DNA of 64,000 nt from Desulfarculaceae bacterium (GTDB lineage: Bacteria > Desulfobacterota > Desulfarculia > Desulfarculales > Desulfarculaceae): positions 38,032 to 102,031 of the forward strand of contig JAIPDO010000006.1 of the NCBI GenBank assembly GCA_021737645.1, given 5' to 3'. The notes beneath the pieces are model-generated. The model was not told the DNA's origin, made no database searches, and saw nothing but the letters and a program-made list of their open reading frames with translations. Position 1 is the stretch's first letter. Each line of letters begins with the position of its first letter. A program made the translations under genes and the position numbers. Positions 27,812 to 37,432 of this stretch are shown here, in pieces.

Positions 27812-28780
27812 ATGGATATTCCCCCGAAAACTGTGCGCGAGTTGTACCGGACCATGGTGGTCATCCGGGCCTTTGAGGAAAAAGTTCAAGATCTCTATGC
27901 CAGGGGGCACATACCCGGCCTGGCTCACCTTTATATCGGCGAGGAAGCCATCGCCGCGGGGGTGTGCGCCAACCTGGGCGACAAGGACTACATCACCAGC
28001 ACCCACCGGGGCCATGGCCACGTCATCGCCAAGGGCGCTCTGCTCAAGCCCATGATGGCTGAGCTTTACGGTAAGGAGACCGGCTATTGCAAGGGCAAGG
28101 GCGGCTCCATGCACATCGCCGACGTGAACCTGGGCATCCTGGGGGCCAACGGCATCGCCGGCGGCGGCCTGCCCATCGCGGTGGGCGCCGGGCTCTCGTG
28201 CAAGATGAAACATCCCGGCCAGGTGGCGGTGTGCTTCTTCGGAGACGCCTCGTCCAACAACGGCACCTTCCACGAGTCGCTGAACTTCGCCGCCGTGCAC
28301 AAGCTGCCGGTGGTTTTTGTTTGCGAAAACAACGGATTCGGCATCTCGGTATCCCAGGCTCAGCATCAGGCCATCACCGACATTTCCATTAGGGCCGCCG
28401 GTTACGGCATGCCCGGCCAGACGGTGGACGGCAACGACGTGCTCACGGTGTACCTGGCCGCCGGTGAAGCCATCGACCGGGCCCGCCGGGGCGAGGGCCC
28501 CACTTTGCTGGAGTGCAAGACCTACCGCTGGCGAGGCCACCACGAGGGCGACCCCAACCAGGGTGGCCGCTACCGCAGCAAGGAAGACATCCAGGCGTGG
28601 GTGGAGAATTGTCCCATCAAGCGCTTTGAGCAGTATCTGACCAAGAACAAGGTTATGACCAAGAAACAGATGCAGGCGGTTTGGGATGAGGTGGAGCAGG
28701 AGATCGACGGCTCCATCGAGTTTGCGGAACAAAGCCCGTTCCCGCCCCTTGAAGAAATGTTCCAGGACGTGTTGGCCTAG
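27812..28780 (+). CDS. acoA: Acetoin/2-oxoacid dehydrogenase E1 component, alpha subunit
   Basis: TPP-dependent E1 alpha, 322 aa. The TPP motif is GDASSNNGTFHESLNFAAVHKLPVVFVCENN; the active-site phosphorylation-loop-like region SISIRAAGYG and TYRWRGHHEGDP are conserved. It resembles the acetoin dehydrogenase E1 alpha of aco operons more than mitochondrial-type pyruvate dehydrogenase. It is the first gene after the sigma-54 promoter. The substrate could be acetoin, another acyloin, or a branched 2-oxoacid. Confidence 0.92.
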   Translation: MDIPPKTVRELYRTMVVIRAFEEKVQDLYARGHIPGLAHLYIGEEAIAAGVCANLGDKDYITSTHRGHGHVIAKGALLKPMMAELYGKETGYCKGKGGSMHIADVNLGILGANGIAGGGLPIAVGAGLSCKMKHPGQVAVCFFGDASSNNGTFHESLNFAAVHKLPVVFVCENNGFGISVSQAQHQAITDISIRAAGYGMPGQTVDGNDVLTVYLAAGEAIDRARRGEGPTLLECKTYRWRGHHEGDPNQGGRYRSKEDIQAWVENCPIKRFEQYLTKNKVMTKKQMQAVWDEVEQEIDGSIEFAEQSPFPPLEEMFQDVLA

Positions 28781-28795
28781 GGGAGGGTGAGAAAA

Positions 28796-29779
28796 ATGAG
28801 TCGCGTAATTACTTATGCTCAAGCGCTTAACGAGGCCCTGGCCCACTGCATGGACCAGGATGACAGCGTATTCATCATGGGCGAGGACGTGGGGCGCTAC
28901 GGCGGCATCTTCCAGGTGACCGCCGGGCTCCAGGACCGCTTCGGCGTGGACCGGGTGATGGACACCCCAATCTCCGAGGCCGCCTTCGTGGGCGGCGCTG
29001 TGGGCGCGGCCATGACCGGCATGCGCCCGGTGGTGGAGATCATGTTCATCGACTTTATCACCGTGGCCATGGACATGGTGGTCAACCAGATGGCCAAGAT
29101 GCACTTCATGTTCGGCGGCCGGGCCAAGGTGCCCATGGTGATCCGGGTGAACATCGGGGCCGGCCGCGGCACCGCCGCCCAGCACTCCCAGAGCTTCCAC
29201 GCCATATTCCAGCACATACCGGGCATCAAGATAGCCATGCCCTCCACCCCCCACGATGCCAAGGGCATGCTCATCGAGGCCATCCAGGACGACAACCCGG
29301 TGCTGTTCGTGGAACACAAGAAGATGTACATCGACAAGGGCGAGGTGCCCGAAGAGGCCTACACCGTGCCCCTGGGCAAGGCCAACGTGGTGCGTCCGGG
29401 CAAGGACATCACCGTGGTGGCCACGCTCAACATGGTGGCCAAGGCGCTCACCGTGGCCGAGGAACTGGCCGCCCAGGGCGTGGACATGGAGGTCATCGAC
29501 CTGCGCTCCCTGTGCCCCCTGGACCGGGAAGCAGTCTTGGCCTCGGTGCGCAAGACCGGCACCCTGATCACCGCCGATGAGGGCTGCCACACCGGCAACA
29601 TGGGCGCCGAGCTGGCCGCCCTGGTGGCCGAGCAGGCCCTGGACTCCTTGCAGGCCCCCATCGTGCGGGTGGCCGGCCCGGACACTCCGGTGGCCTTCAG
29701 CCCTCCCCTGGAGCAGGCCTATATCCCCAGTGAGCAGGACCTCAAGGACGCGGTCGCCCGTGTCCTGGAATACCTCTAG
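28796..29779 (+). CDS. acoB: Acetoin/2-oxoacid dehydrogenase E1 component, beta subunit
   Basis: Transketolase-type E1 beta, 327 aa. Typical blocks are MGEDVGRYGGIFQVTAGL, DTPISEAAFVGGAVGAAM, and IDLRSLCPLDREAV near the C-terminal domain. ATG 28796 is chosen with GGGAGGGTGAG upstream; an in-frame GTG three codons earlier is less likely. It is 15 bases after the alpha subunit gene and 13 before the E2 gene. Confidence 0.93.
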   Translation: MSRVITYAQALNEALAHCMDQDDSVFIMGEDVGRYGGIFQVTAGLQDRFGVDRVMDTPISEAAFVGGAVGAAMTGMRPVVEIMFIDFITVAMDMVVNQMAKMHFMFGGRAKVPMVIRVNIGAGRGTAAQHSQSFHAIFQHIPGIKIAMPSTPHDAKGMLIEAIQDDNPVLFVEHKKMYIDKGEVPEEAYTVPLGKANVVRPGKDITVVATLNMVAKALTVAEELAAQGVDMEVIDLRSLCPLDREAVLASVRKTGTLITADEGCHTGNMGAELAALVAEQALDSLQAPIVRVAGPDTPVAFSPPLEQAYIPSEQDLKDAVARVLEYL

Positions 29780-29792
29780 GGGGGAGGCCGCC

Positions 29793-30815
29793 ATGCAAGC
29801 GAATAGTAAAAGCCAAGTCAGGGCCATGCCCGCGGCGCGCTCTCTAGCGCGGCAAAAGGGCCTGGACCTGGCGGCCATCAGCGGCAGCGGCCCCGACGGC
29901 TGCATCCTGAAAAAAGACGTGGAGGCCCACCGGGCCGCCCCGGCGGCCACGGCGGCCGCCTCCGGCCCGGCCAGGGTGACCAGCCTGGCCCGCAAGGTGG
30001 CCCAGCAAAAGGGCGTGGACCTAAGCACCGTGCAGGGCAGCGGCCCCCGTGGGCGCGTAACCAAGGCGGATGTGCTCAGAGCCGCCGCCGCTCCCGCCCC
30101 GGCGGGCGGGGCCCTGACCGGCAAGAAGGTGGCCGCCACCTCCATGCGCAAGACCATCGCGCGCCGCCTGTCCGCCTCGGCCTTCACCGCGCCGCACATC
30201 TATTTCTTCAGCGACGTGAAGATGGACAGCCTGCTGACCCTGTACAAGGACATCAAGCAGGAGATCCTGGAGCGCCACGGCATTAAGATTTCGGTCAACG
30301 ACCTTCTGATCAAGGCCGTGGCTCTGACCCTGGAAGAGTTCCCCAACGTAAACGCCTCCTTTGACGGCGAGAACATTGAGGTGTGGGAGGACGTCAACGT
30401 GGGCCTGGCCGTTGCCCTGGACGAGGGGCTCATCGTGCCGGCCATCGCCTCGGCCAATATCGCCTCGTTGTGGGAGATCGCCTCCCAGCGGGCCGAGTTG
30501 GTGGACCGGGCCAGGGACCGCAAGCTCTCGGCCGACGAGATTCAGCGGGGCACCTTCACCATTTCCAGCCTGGCTCAATATGAAATCACCCACTTCACGG
30601 CCATCATAAATCCGCCCCAAAGCGCCATCCTCTCGGTGGGCAAGACCCAGGAGAAGGTGGTGGCTGAAAACGGCCAGGTGGTGGTGCGTCAGGTGGCCAG
30701 CCTGGGCCTGTCGGTGGATCACCGGATCATCGACGGCGCGGTGGCCGCGCAATTTTTAACCAGCTTGAAGAAAAAACTGGAACGGCCGGCGCTCATGTTC
30801 ATGGAGCTTGGTTGA
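29793..30815 (+). CDS. E2 acyltransferase without lipoyl domain, with two subunit-binding domains
   Basis: Dihydrolipoamide acyltransferase catalytic protein, 340 aa, shorter than normal E2 (>400). There is no N-terminal lipoyl domain. Instead residues ~10-45 and ~62-97 are two peripheral subunit-binding domains in tandem (LARQKGLDLAAISGSGPDG and LARKVAQQKGVDLSTVQGSG). The catalytic CAT domain follows (~105-340) with DHRIIDG at about 309-315. Upstream DNA is the E1 beta gene, so a lipoyl domain has not been missed by start choice. GGGGAGG precedes the ATG. The lipoyl domain is on the next gene's E3 product. Confidence 0.9.
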   Translation: MQANSKSQVRAMPAARSLARQKGLDLAAISGSGPDGCILKKDVEAHRAAPAATAAASGPARVTSLARKVAQQKGVDLSTVQGSGPRGRVTKADVLRAAAAPAPAGGALTGKKVAATSMRKTIARRLSASAFTAPHIYFFSDVKMDSLLTLYKDIKQEILERHGIKISVNDLLIKAVALTLEEFPNVNASFDGENIEVWEDVNVGLAVALDEGLIVPAIASANIASLWEIASQRAELVDRARDRKLSADEIQRGTFTISSLAQYEITHFTAIINPPQSAILSVGKTQEKVVAENGQVVVRQVASLGLSVDHRIIDGAVAAQFLTSLKKKLERPALMFMELG

Positions 30816-30837
30816 TAGCAGGGCAAGGAGGCACAAA

Positions 30838-32607
30838 GTGGCCGTTGAAATAGTTCTCCCCATGCTTGGGGTGACGGTTGAAAAAGGCACCATCATAGAA
30901 TGGTTCAAGACCGAGGGTGACCCGGTCAAAAAGGGCGAGTCCCTCTATGTGGTGGAGGCCGACAAGGTGACCACCGAGGTGGAGTCTCCCGGCGACGGCA
31001 TTCTGGGCCGCATCCTGGTGCCCGCCGGAGTCGAGGTTCCGGTGCTCACCGTGGTGGGGGTCATCGTGGCCAAGGGCGAGGCGGTGCCCGACAACTACCA
31101 GCCCATGGCTGACGCCTCCCAGGCTCCCGCTCCCGCCGCTCCCGCGGCCCCGGCTACGCCTGCCCCGGAGCCCGCGGCCGATGCCTACAGCGCGGCGACC
31201 CCTCAAGCCGATGCTCAAAACTACGACTACGACCTGGTGGTGATCGGTGGCGGCCCCGGCGGCTATGTGGCCGCCATCCGTGCCGGTCAGATGGGAGCCA
31301 AGGTGCTCCTGGCCGAAAAGGACACCCTGGGCGGCACCTGCCTTAACCGGGGCTGCATTCCCACCAAATCCTTGCTCTCCGACGTGCACCCCCTGCACCA
31401 GATACGCAAGTCGGCGGTGTACACCGGCGCGAGCAAGCTGGCCGCCAACGTGGCCAAGATGATGCAGCGCAAGGACGAGGTGGTGACCCGCATGTCCGCC
31501 GGGGTGGAGGGCCTGCTCAAGGCCAACAAGGTCACCCTGGCCAAATCCGAGGCCAAGTTCGTTGATCCCCACACCTTGGAACTCAGCGGCCCGGACGGGA
31601 CCAAGCAGGTAACCGCGTCCAAGGTGATCATCGCCACCGGCTCGCGCCCCTCCGAGGTGCCGCCCATTCCGGTGGACGGCAAAACGGTGATCAACAGCGA
31701 CCACGCCCTCAGCCTGAAGCAAGCGCCCAAGTCGCTGGTGATCATCGGCGGCGGGGTCATCGGGGTGGAGCTGGCCACCATCTTCAGCCTGCTGGGCTCC
31801 CAGGTGACCATAGTGGAATTGCTGCCCACCATCATCGCCGGGGAAGACCCGGAAGTGGTGGCCGCGCTCAAGAGCGCCCTGGAGGATCTGGGCATCGAGA
31901 TCATCACCGAGGCCAGGGCCCAGAAAGTCAAAAAAGGCAAAAACGGGCCTTCCCTGGTGATCAGCGACGCGGCGGGTAACGATCGCACCCTCAAGGCCTC
32001 GCTGGTGTTGGTGGCCGTGGGCCGCGCGCCCAACACCGAAGGCTGGGGCCGCGACGCCCTGGGCCTGGAGATGGACGGGCCCTTCGTCAAGGTCAACCCC
32101 CGCATGGAGACCTCGGTGCCCGGCGTCTACGCCATCGGCGACGTGGTGGGCAAGTCCATGCTGGCCCACACCGCCTCCGAAGAGGGCGTGGTGGCGGTGG
32201 AAAACCTCATGGGCTCCAGCCGCCAGATGGACTATGACCGCATCCCCAACTGCATCTACACCTTCCCCGAGGTGGCTTCGGTGGGCCTGAGCGAGGCCCA
32301 GGCGGCCAGCCGGGGGCTCAAGGTGAAAGTTGGCAAGTTCCCCTATCGCTTCAGCGGCAAGGCCGCGGCCATGGGCGAGGACCAGGGCTTGGTGAAGATC
32401 GTCAGCGACCCCGAGTTGGGCGAGATCCTGGGCGGCTGCATCGTGGGCCAGCACGCCACCGACCTTATCGGCGCGCTGATTCTGGCCATGGAGCTGGAGG
32501 CCACGGTGGACGACCTGGGCGAGGTGGTCATGGGCCATCCCACCCTGGCCGAGACGGTGAAGGAGGCGGCCCTGGATTGCCTGGGCCGCGCCATTCACAA
32601 GCCCTAA
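30838..32607 (+). CDS. Dihydrolipoamide dehydrogenase (E3) with N-terminal lipoyl domain
   Basis: 589-aa fusion. Residues ~1-80 are a lipoyl domain with the lipoylated lysine at K43 in VVEADKVTTEVESP. Residues ~85-125 are an Ala/Pro-rich flexible linker. The rest is E3: FAD loop VVIGGGPGG near 135, redox disulfide C168-LNRG-C173, NAD site VIIGGGVIGVE, and the C-terminal GCIVGQHATDLIG. GTG 30838 is chosen for the AAGGAGG 6 bases upstream. Lipoyl-E3 fusions are known, but here it appears to carry the complex's only lipoyl arm. Confidence 0.93.
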   Translation: MAVEIVLPMLGVTVEKGTIIEWFKTEGDPVKKGESLYVVEADKVTTEVESPGDGILGRILVPAGVEVPVLTVVGVIVAKGEAVPDNYQPMADASQAPAPAAPAAPATPAPEPAADAYSAATPQADAQNYDYDLVVIGGGPGGYVAAIRAGQMGAKVLLAEKDTLGGTCLNRGCIPTKSLLSDVHPLHQIRKSAVYTGASKLAANVAKMMQRKDEVVTRMSAGVEGLLKANKVTLAKSEAKFVDPHTLELSGPDGTKQVTASKVIIATGSRPSEVPPIPVDGKTVINSDHALSLKQAPKSLVIIGGGVIGVELATIFSLLGSQVTIVELLPTIIAGEDPEVVAALKSALEDLGIEIITEARAQKVKKGKNGPSLVISDAAGNDRTLKASLVLVAVGRAPNTEGWGRDALGLEMDGPFVKVNPRMETSVPGVYAIGDVVGKSMLAHTASEEGVVAVENLMGSSRQMDYDRIPNCIYTFPEVASVGLSEAQAASRGLKVKVGKFPYRFSGKAAAMGEDQGLVKIVSDPELGEILGGCIVGQHATDLIGALILAMELEATVDDLGEVVMGHPTLAETVKEAALDCLGRAIHKP

Positions 32608-32756
32608 TACCGATATGAGGCCAGGCGGCCGGGGCTCCATTCCCCGGCCGTCCGGGACCTTTAAATAGTGCGCTACGACCTTGGCCTGCCCACTGCGGCT
32701 GTGATGGAGGGCCGCGTGGTGACCCCCTTGGTAAAAGCGGATTTCTAAGGAGACCC

Positions 32757-33626
32757 ATGGATACTTTGGCCGCGTTGCCCGTGCAGGCCCTGCATGGGCT
32801 GGTATACGGGATGCTGCTGTTTTTGGTGGCCTCCGGTCTCACCCTGATCTTCGGCATGATGGGCGTATTGAACTTCGCCCACGGCGCCTTGTACATGCTG
32901 GGGGCCTATTTCTCCTGGTCCATCCTGCAGTGGACCGGTCAGTTCTGGCTGAGCCTTTTGGTGGCGCCGCTGTTGGTGGCCCTGGGCGGGGTTCTCATCG
33001 AGCGCTTCTGCCTGCGCAAGGTTCACTCCTACGGGCATGCCCACGAACTCTTGCTCACCTTCGGCATGGCCTACATCATCGAAGAACTGGTAAAGATTTT
33101 CTGGGGCAACGAGCCGCTGAGGGTGCTGCTGCCCTCCCTGCTGGCCGGGTCCATCCCCTTGCTGGGCATCGAGTACCCGGTGTACCGCCTGTTCATCCTG
33201 GCCGTGTCCATCATCGTTTTCATCATAATGTTCTTCGTTCTGTACAAGACCAGGGCGGGGATCATCGTGCGGGCCTCGGTGGCCAACAAACAGATGGTGG
33301 ACGCCCTGGGCTTCAACGTGCCGCTGGTGTTTTTGGTCCTGTTCGGCATGGGGGCCTGGCTGGCCGGATTGGCCGGGGTGATCGGCGGTCCCTACCTCAT
33401 CACCAACCCGGCCATGGCTTCTACCATCATTATCGACCTGTTCGTAGTGGTGGTGGTGGGCGGTTTGGGCTCCATACAGGGGGCGCTCATCGCCAGCCTG
33501 CTCATCGGCCAGTTGCAATCAATCGGAATTCTCATCCTGCCTCAGTTCGCCATCTTCTTTGAGTTCCTGCTAATGGCGCTGGTGCTGATCTTCCGGCCCC
33601 ACGGCCTGATGGGAGAAAGCAAATGA
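32757..33626 (+). CDS. livH: LivH-type ABC permease
   Basis: Permease of the third Liv system, 289 aa, about eight membrane segments. The hallmark SGLTLIFGMMGVLNFAHGAL lies near residue 24; ASVANKQMVDALGFN is the coupling loop; GGLGSIQGAL lies near 240. AAGGAGACCC precedes the ATG. It begins 149 bases after E3, so the dehydrogenase and transport genes may share a transcript. Its TGA overlaps the next ATG (ATGA). Confidence 0.94.
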   Translation: MDTLAALPVQALHGLVYGMLLFLVASGLTLIFGMMGVLNFAHGALYMLGAYFSWSILQWTGQFWLSLLVAPLLVALGGVLIERFCLRKVHSYGHAHELLLTFGMAYIIEELVKIFWGNEPLRVLLPSLLAGSIPLLGIEYPVYRLFILAVSIIVFIIMFFVLYKTRAGIIVRASVANKQMVDALGFNVPLVFLVLFGMGAWLAGLAGVIGGPYLITNPAMASTIIIDLFVVVVVGGLGSIQGALIASLLIGQLQSIGILILPQFAIFFEFLLMALVLIFRPHGLMGESK

Positions 33627-34621
33627 CCTCTAGCGCATGGCTCAAGTGGCTGTTGCTGGCGGCCGGCCTGGCCCTGTTGGCTTTCATGCCCTTTTTGATC
33701 GGCGAGTATCCGCTGAACATGGTCATCACCATGATCATCTACTCCCTGTTCGCCCTGAGCTACAACGTGCTCTTCGGACAGGCCGGGTTGCTCTCCTTTG
33801 GCCACGCCGCCTACTTCGGGGTGGGGGCCTACACCTCCATCCTGCTGTTTAAGAAGCTGGGGCTCAGCCTGCTGCCCGGCATCCTGGGCGCGGGCCTGGC
33901 CGGAGCCGTCCTGGGCGTAATCCTGGGATTGTTCGTGGTGCGTCTGGGGGGCACCTACTTCGCCCTTTTGACCCTGGCCTTCAACGCCCTGATCTACGCC
34001 GGGGCTGAAAAGTGGCGGGGGCTCACCGGCGGCGAGGACGGGGTGGCGGCCATGCGCCCGGACCTGCACATCCCCTTCCTGGGCAATGTGGAGATGTTCA
34101 CCACGGTTCATTGGTACTACTTCGTGCTCATCGTGGTGCTGCTGTGCACCTGGTTCTGCTGGCATTTCACCCGCACCCCCCTGGGGCGGCTCAACGAATG
34201 CCTCAGGGAAAACGAGGACAGGGCCCGCTTCATCGGCTACAACGTGTATATGTCCAAGGTGGCGGTCAACGTTATCAGCGCCTTTTTCGCCGCCCTGGCC
34301 GGCGGCATGGCCGGTGCCTTCCAAGAGTTCGTCACCGTGACCTTCATCAACCTGGACAAGGCCACCGATGTTTTGATCATGACCTTTGTGGGCGGCTCGG
34401 GAACTTTCTGGGGACCCATCCTGGGAGCCTGCTTCCTCACCTACCTCAACCAAGTCCTAAGCGACCTAACCGAGCACTGGACCCTGATCCAGGGGATTCT
34501 TTTCGTGCTGCTGGTCATGTACGCGCCTCAAGGGCTCAGCGGGCTCTTGATTTCGCTGAAGGACCGCTTTTGGAGTGCCCGCGCCGGCAAGTTGAGCCCG
34601 GCCGCCAAGGGGGAGGGATAA
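33623..34621 (+). CDS. livM: LivM-type ABC permease
   Basis: Second permease, 332 aa. The LivM signature LSYNVLFGQAGLLSFGHAAY is near residue 48, the coupling loop ENEDRARFIGYNV near 195, and TFVGGSGTFWGPILGA near 255. In contrast to the second system in this window it is not fused to an ATPase. Confidence 0.94.
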   Translation: MTSSAWLKWLLLAAGLALLAFMPFLIGEYPLNMVITMIIYSLFALSYNVLFGQAGLLSFGHAAYFGVGAYTSILLFKKLGLSLLPGILGAGLAGAVLGVILGLFVVRLGGTYFALLTLAFNALIYAGAEKWRGLTGGEDGVAAMRPDLHIPFLGNVEMFTTVHWYYFVLIVVLLCTWFCWHFTRTPLGRLNECLRENEDRARFIGYNVYMSKVAVNVISAFFAALAGGMAGAFQEFVTVTFINLDKATDVLIMTFVGGSGTFWGPILGACFLTYLNQVLSDLTEHWTLIQGILFVLLVMYAPQGLSGLLISLKDRFWSARAGKLSPAAKGEG

Positions 34622-34625
34622 GCCT

Positions 34626-35375
34626 GTGAATATGTTGGAGGTCAAGGGACTGTGTAAAAAATTTGGTGATCTGGATATCATCTGCGGCATCGACTTGGCG
34701 GTGAAAAAAGGTCAGCGTCACGCCATTATCGGCCCCAACGGCGCGGGCAAGACCACCTTTTTCAATCTGCTCAGCGGCCACTACAAGCCCAGCGCGGGCG
34801 ATATCTATTTCAAGGGTAAAAAAATAAGCGGTTTGCAGCCGTACCGCATCAACCGCCTGGGCCTGGGCCGCTCCTTCCAGATTACCAACGTGTTCCCAGG
34901 GCTCACCGTTTTGGAGAACGTGCGCTCGGTGGTGCTCTCGCGCCACGGAGTGCGCTTCAACTGCTGGCGCACCGTGGCCGGCATGGAAGATATCAACCTG
35001 GAGAGCATGGGCATCCTGGAGCAGATCGGCCTGGACGCCAGGGCCGAACACCTGGCCGGAGAGATGGCCTACGGCGAGCAGCGGGCCCTGGAGATCGGTC
35101 TGGTGCTGGCTTCCCGGCCGGAGATGATCCTGCTGGACGAGCCCACCGCGGGCATGAGCATCGATGAAACCCGCGAGGCGGTGAAACTGGTGGATCGGGT
35201 GACCGAGGGCAAGACCCTGATGATTATCGAACACGACATGGAGGTGGTGTTCTCCCTGGCCGACGTGATCACGGTGATCAGCTACGGCGAGGTGCTGGCC
35301 AGCGGCACCCCGGAGGAGATACGCAACCATCCCAAGGTGCAAGAGGCCTATCTGGGGACGGGAATCGCATGCTGA
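34626..35375 (+). CDS. livG: LivG-type ABC transporter ATPase
   Basis: 249-aa ATPase. Walker A is GPNGAGKTT, the signature MAYGEQRALEI, Walker B MILLDEPTAGMS, and the switch region MIIEHDMEVVF. A GTG start with GGAGGG 7 bases upstream is preferred; an ATG two codons later is possible. Its end overlaps livF by 7 bases. Confidence 0.93.
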   Translation: MNMLEVKGLCKKFGDLDIICGIDLAVKKGQRHAIIGPNGAGKTTFFNLLSGHYKPSAGDIYFKGKKISGLQPYRINRLGLGRSFQITNVFPGLTVLENVRSVVLSRHGVRFNCWRTVAGMEDINLESMGILEQIGLDARAEHLAGEMAYGEQRALEIGLVLASRPEMILLDEPTAGMSIDETREAVKLVDRVTEGKTLMIIEHDMEVVFSLADVITVISYGEVLASGTPEEIRNHPKVQEAYLGTGIAC

Positions 35376-36079
35376 AACTGGACAAGGTCAATACCTATTA
35401 CGGCGAGAGCCATGTGCTCTTCGACATCAGCCTGGAAGTGAACCAGGGGGAGATCGTGGCCCTGGTGGGGCGCAACGGAGTGGGCAAAACCACCACCATG
35501 ATGACCACCATGGGCCTGGTGAAACCTGCCTCGGGCTCCATTTCCTTTAAGGACCGGGAAATAGCCGGCAAGACCCCTCACCAGATCGCCATGGCCGGGT
35601 TGGGGTTCGTGCCCGAAGAGCGCTGGATTTTCCCCAACCTCACGGTGCACCAGAACCTTCTCATGGGCATAAAACCCGGCCACATAAAAAAAGAAGTCAA
35701 AGACGGCTGGACCCTCGAGCGGGCCTATGACAGCTTTCCGCGCTTGGCCGAACGGCGCAACCAAAAGGGCGGGGTGCTCTCCGGCGGCGAGATGCAGATG
35801 CTCACCATCGTGCGCACCCTTATGGGCAACCCGGATCTGATCCTCATCGACGAGCCCACCGAGGGCCTGGCCCCCATCATCGTGGAGCGGGTCCACGAGG
35901 TGATTAAACAGATCAACCGCACCGGCACCACGGTGCTTTTGGTGGAGCAAAAGCTCAACGTGTGCCTGGGGCTGGCCCAGCGCTTGTACGTACTAAGCAA
36001 GGGCGACATCAAGTGGACCGGCACCCCGGCCGAATTGGAAGCACGCCAGGATATCCGCAAGGAGTACCTGGAGGTTTGA
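35369..36079 (+). CDS. livF: LivF-type ABC transporter ATPase
   Basis: 236-aa ATPase. Walker A is GRNGVGKTT, the signature LSGGEMQML, Walker B LILIDEPTEGLAP, and LLVEQKL completes the site. It overlaps livG and is followed after 65 bases by the binding-protein gene, so the third system is ordered H-M-G-F-K. Confidence 0.93.
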   Translation: MLKLDKVNTYYGESHVLFDISLEVNQGEIVALVGRNGVGKTTTMMTTMGLVKPASGSISFKDREIAGKTPHQIAMAGLGFVPEERWIFPNLTVHQNLLMGIKPGHIKKEVKDGWTLERAYDSFPRLAERRNQKGGVLSGGEMQMLTIVRTLMGNPDLILIDEPTEGLAPIIVERVHEVIKQINRTGTTVLLVEQKLNVCLGLAQRLYVLSKGDIKWTGTPAELEARQDIRKEYLEV

Positions 36080-36144
36080 TGGAACAAGGCAATTTTTGGG
36101 CCGCTTCGGCGGCCGGCAACCTTACCAGGGAGAGAGGTAGGACT

Positions 36145-37353
36145 ATGAGAAAAATAGGTTTAGTTCTGGCAATCGCCGCTGCTTTGGCCATGGTGGCCAC
36201 CGCGGCCATGGCCGGAGGCGTGGTGAAATTCGGCGTTAACGAGATTCGCTCCGGCGCCTTCAAGTCCAACGGCGACCGCACCATCTGGGGCATTGAAGCG
36301 GCGGTCAAGGAAGCCAACGACGCCGGCGGCCTGTTGGGCAAGAAGATCGAGCTGGTGGTCATGGACAACCAGATGAAGGGCGAAATCGCGGTGCGCAACG
36401 TAAAGCGCATGGTGCTTCAGGACAAGTGCGAAGTCATCATCCAGGGCTCCTCCTCGGGTGTGGGCGGCGCCATCGCCCAGACCATGCCTCGCTATAAAAA
36501 GATCTATCTGGACACCAACGCCGAGGCCATGGGCATCACCGGCGAGAACTTCACTCCCTACACCTTCCGCACCTGCCTGAACGCGGGCATGCACGTCAAG
36601 GCCCTGGCCCACTACTTCGCCCAAAAGGGCTACAAGAAGGTCTTTTTGATCAACCAGGACTACTCCTGGGGTCATGACGTGGCCAAATACTACAAGATGT
36701 TCATCGAGAAGCTGGCTCCGGGCACCAAGGTGGTGGGCAGCGAGTTCCACAAGGTGTTCAACAAGGACTTCGGCCCCTACATCAGCAAGATCCAGGCCTC
36801 GGGCGCCGACTACGTGATAAGCGGCAACTGGGGCACCGACCTGACCCAGCTTATCGTGCAGTCCCGCAGCCTGGGCATGAAGCTTCCCATCGGTTGCACC
36901 TTCCTGGACGACGACGCTGTGGGCGCGGTGGCCGGCGATGCGGCCATCGGCTGCGTGCAGGCCAACATGTACCTGTTGGGCGTGAACGATCCCCGGGCCA
37001 AGGCCTTTGAGGACGGCTTCCACAAGGCTTCCGGCGGCAAGTGGCCCAGCTTCGTGATCATGGAGGCCTACCTGGGCACCAAGATGTACATCGAGGCGGT
37101 CAAGAAGGCCGGTAGTTTCGACACCGACAAGGTCATCAAAGCCTTTGAGAACCTCACCTACACCGGTCCCGTGGGCAACATGACCATGCGCAAAGAGGAC
37201 CACCAGAACCAGACGCCGGCGGTGGTCGGCGTGGTGAAGGGCAAGACCAAGTACTATCCCTTCGCCTATCCCACCCCGGTCATGGTGCTTCCCGCCAACG
37301 AAGTCAGCGTTTCGCTGGAGCAGAGTGGTTGGAAGCCCTACAAGGCTAAGTAG
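36145..37353 (+). CDS. livK: Periplasmic Liv-type substrate-binding protein
   Basis: 402-aa secreted binding protein. The signal peptide is MRKIGLVLAIAAALAMVA...AMA and the mature start is GGVVKFGVNEIRSGAFKSNG. ATG 36145 follows AGGTAGGA; longer in-frame readings overlap livF and lack a signal. DYSWGHDVAKYYK is a usual family block. A GC hairpin follows the gene. Confidence 0.92.
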   Translation: MRKIGLVLAIAAALAMVATAAMAGGVVKFGVNEIRSGAFKSNGDRTIWGIEAAVKEANDAGGLLGKKIELVVMDNQMKGEIAVRNVKRMVLQDKCEVIIQGSSSGVGGAIAQTMPRYKKIYLDTNAEAMGITGENFTPYTFRTCLNAGMHVKALAHYFAQKGYKKVFLINQDYSWGHDVAKYYKMFIEKLAPGTKVVGSEFHKVFNKDFGPYISKIQASGADYVISGNWGTDLTQLIVQSRSLGMKLPIGCTFLDDDAVGAVAGDAAIGCVQANMYLLGVNDPRAKAFEDGFHKASGGKWPSFVIMEAYLGTKMYIEAVKKAGSFDTDKVIKAFENLTYTGPVGNMTMRKEDHQNQTPAVVGVVKGKTKYYPFAYPTPVMVLPANEVSVSLEQSGWKPYKAK

Positions 37354-37362
37354 AACCCCTCC

Positions 37363-37398
37363 AGCCGGGTGGGCCGCCCCAGTGCGGTCCGCCCGGCT
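37363..37398 (+). terminator. 15-bp hairpin after livK
   Basis: Arms AGCCGGGTGGGCCGC and GCGGTCCGCCCGGCT pair over 15 positions, two of them G-U. The loop is 6 bases. The following sequence is AT-rich (TTCCCTAAAATATATTTT) but not a pure U-run. It is a partial terminator or mRNA stabiliser between binding protein and catabolic genes. Confidence 0.6.
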
Positions 37399-37432
37399 TC
37401 CCTAAAATATATTTTACGAGGTGGTGACTATA

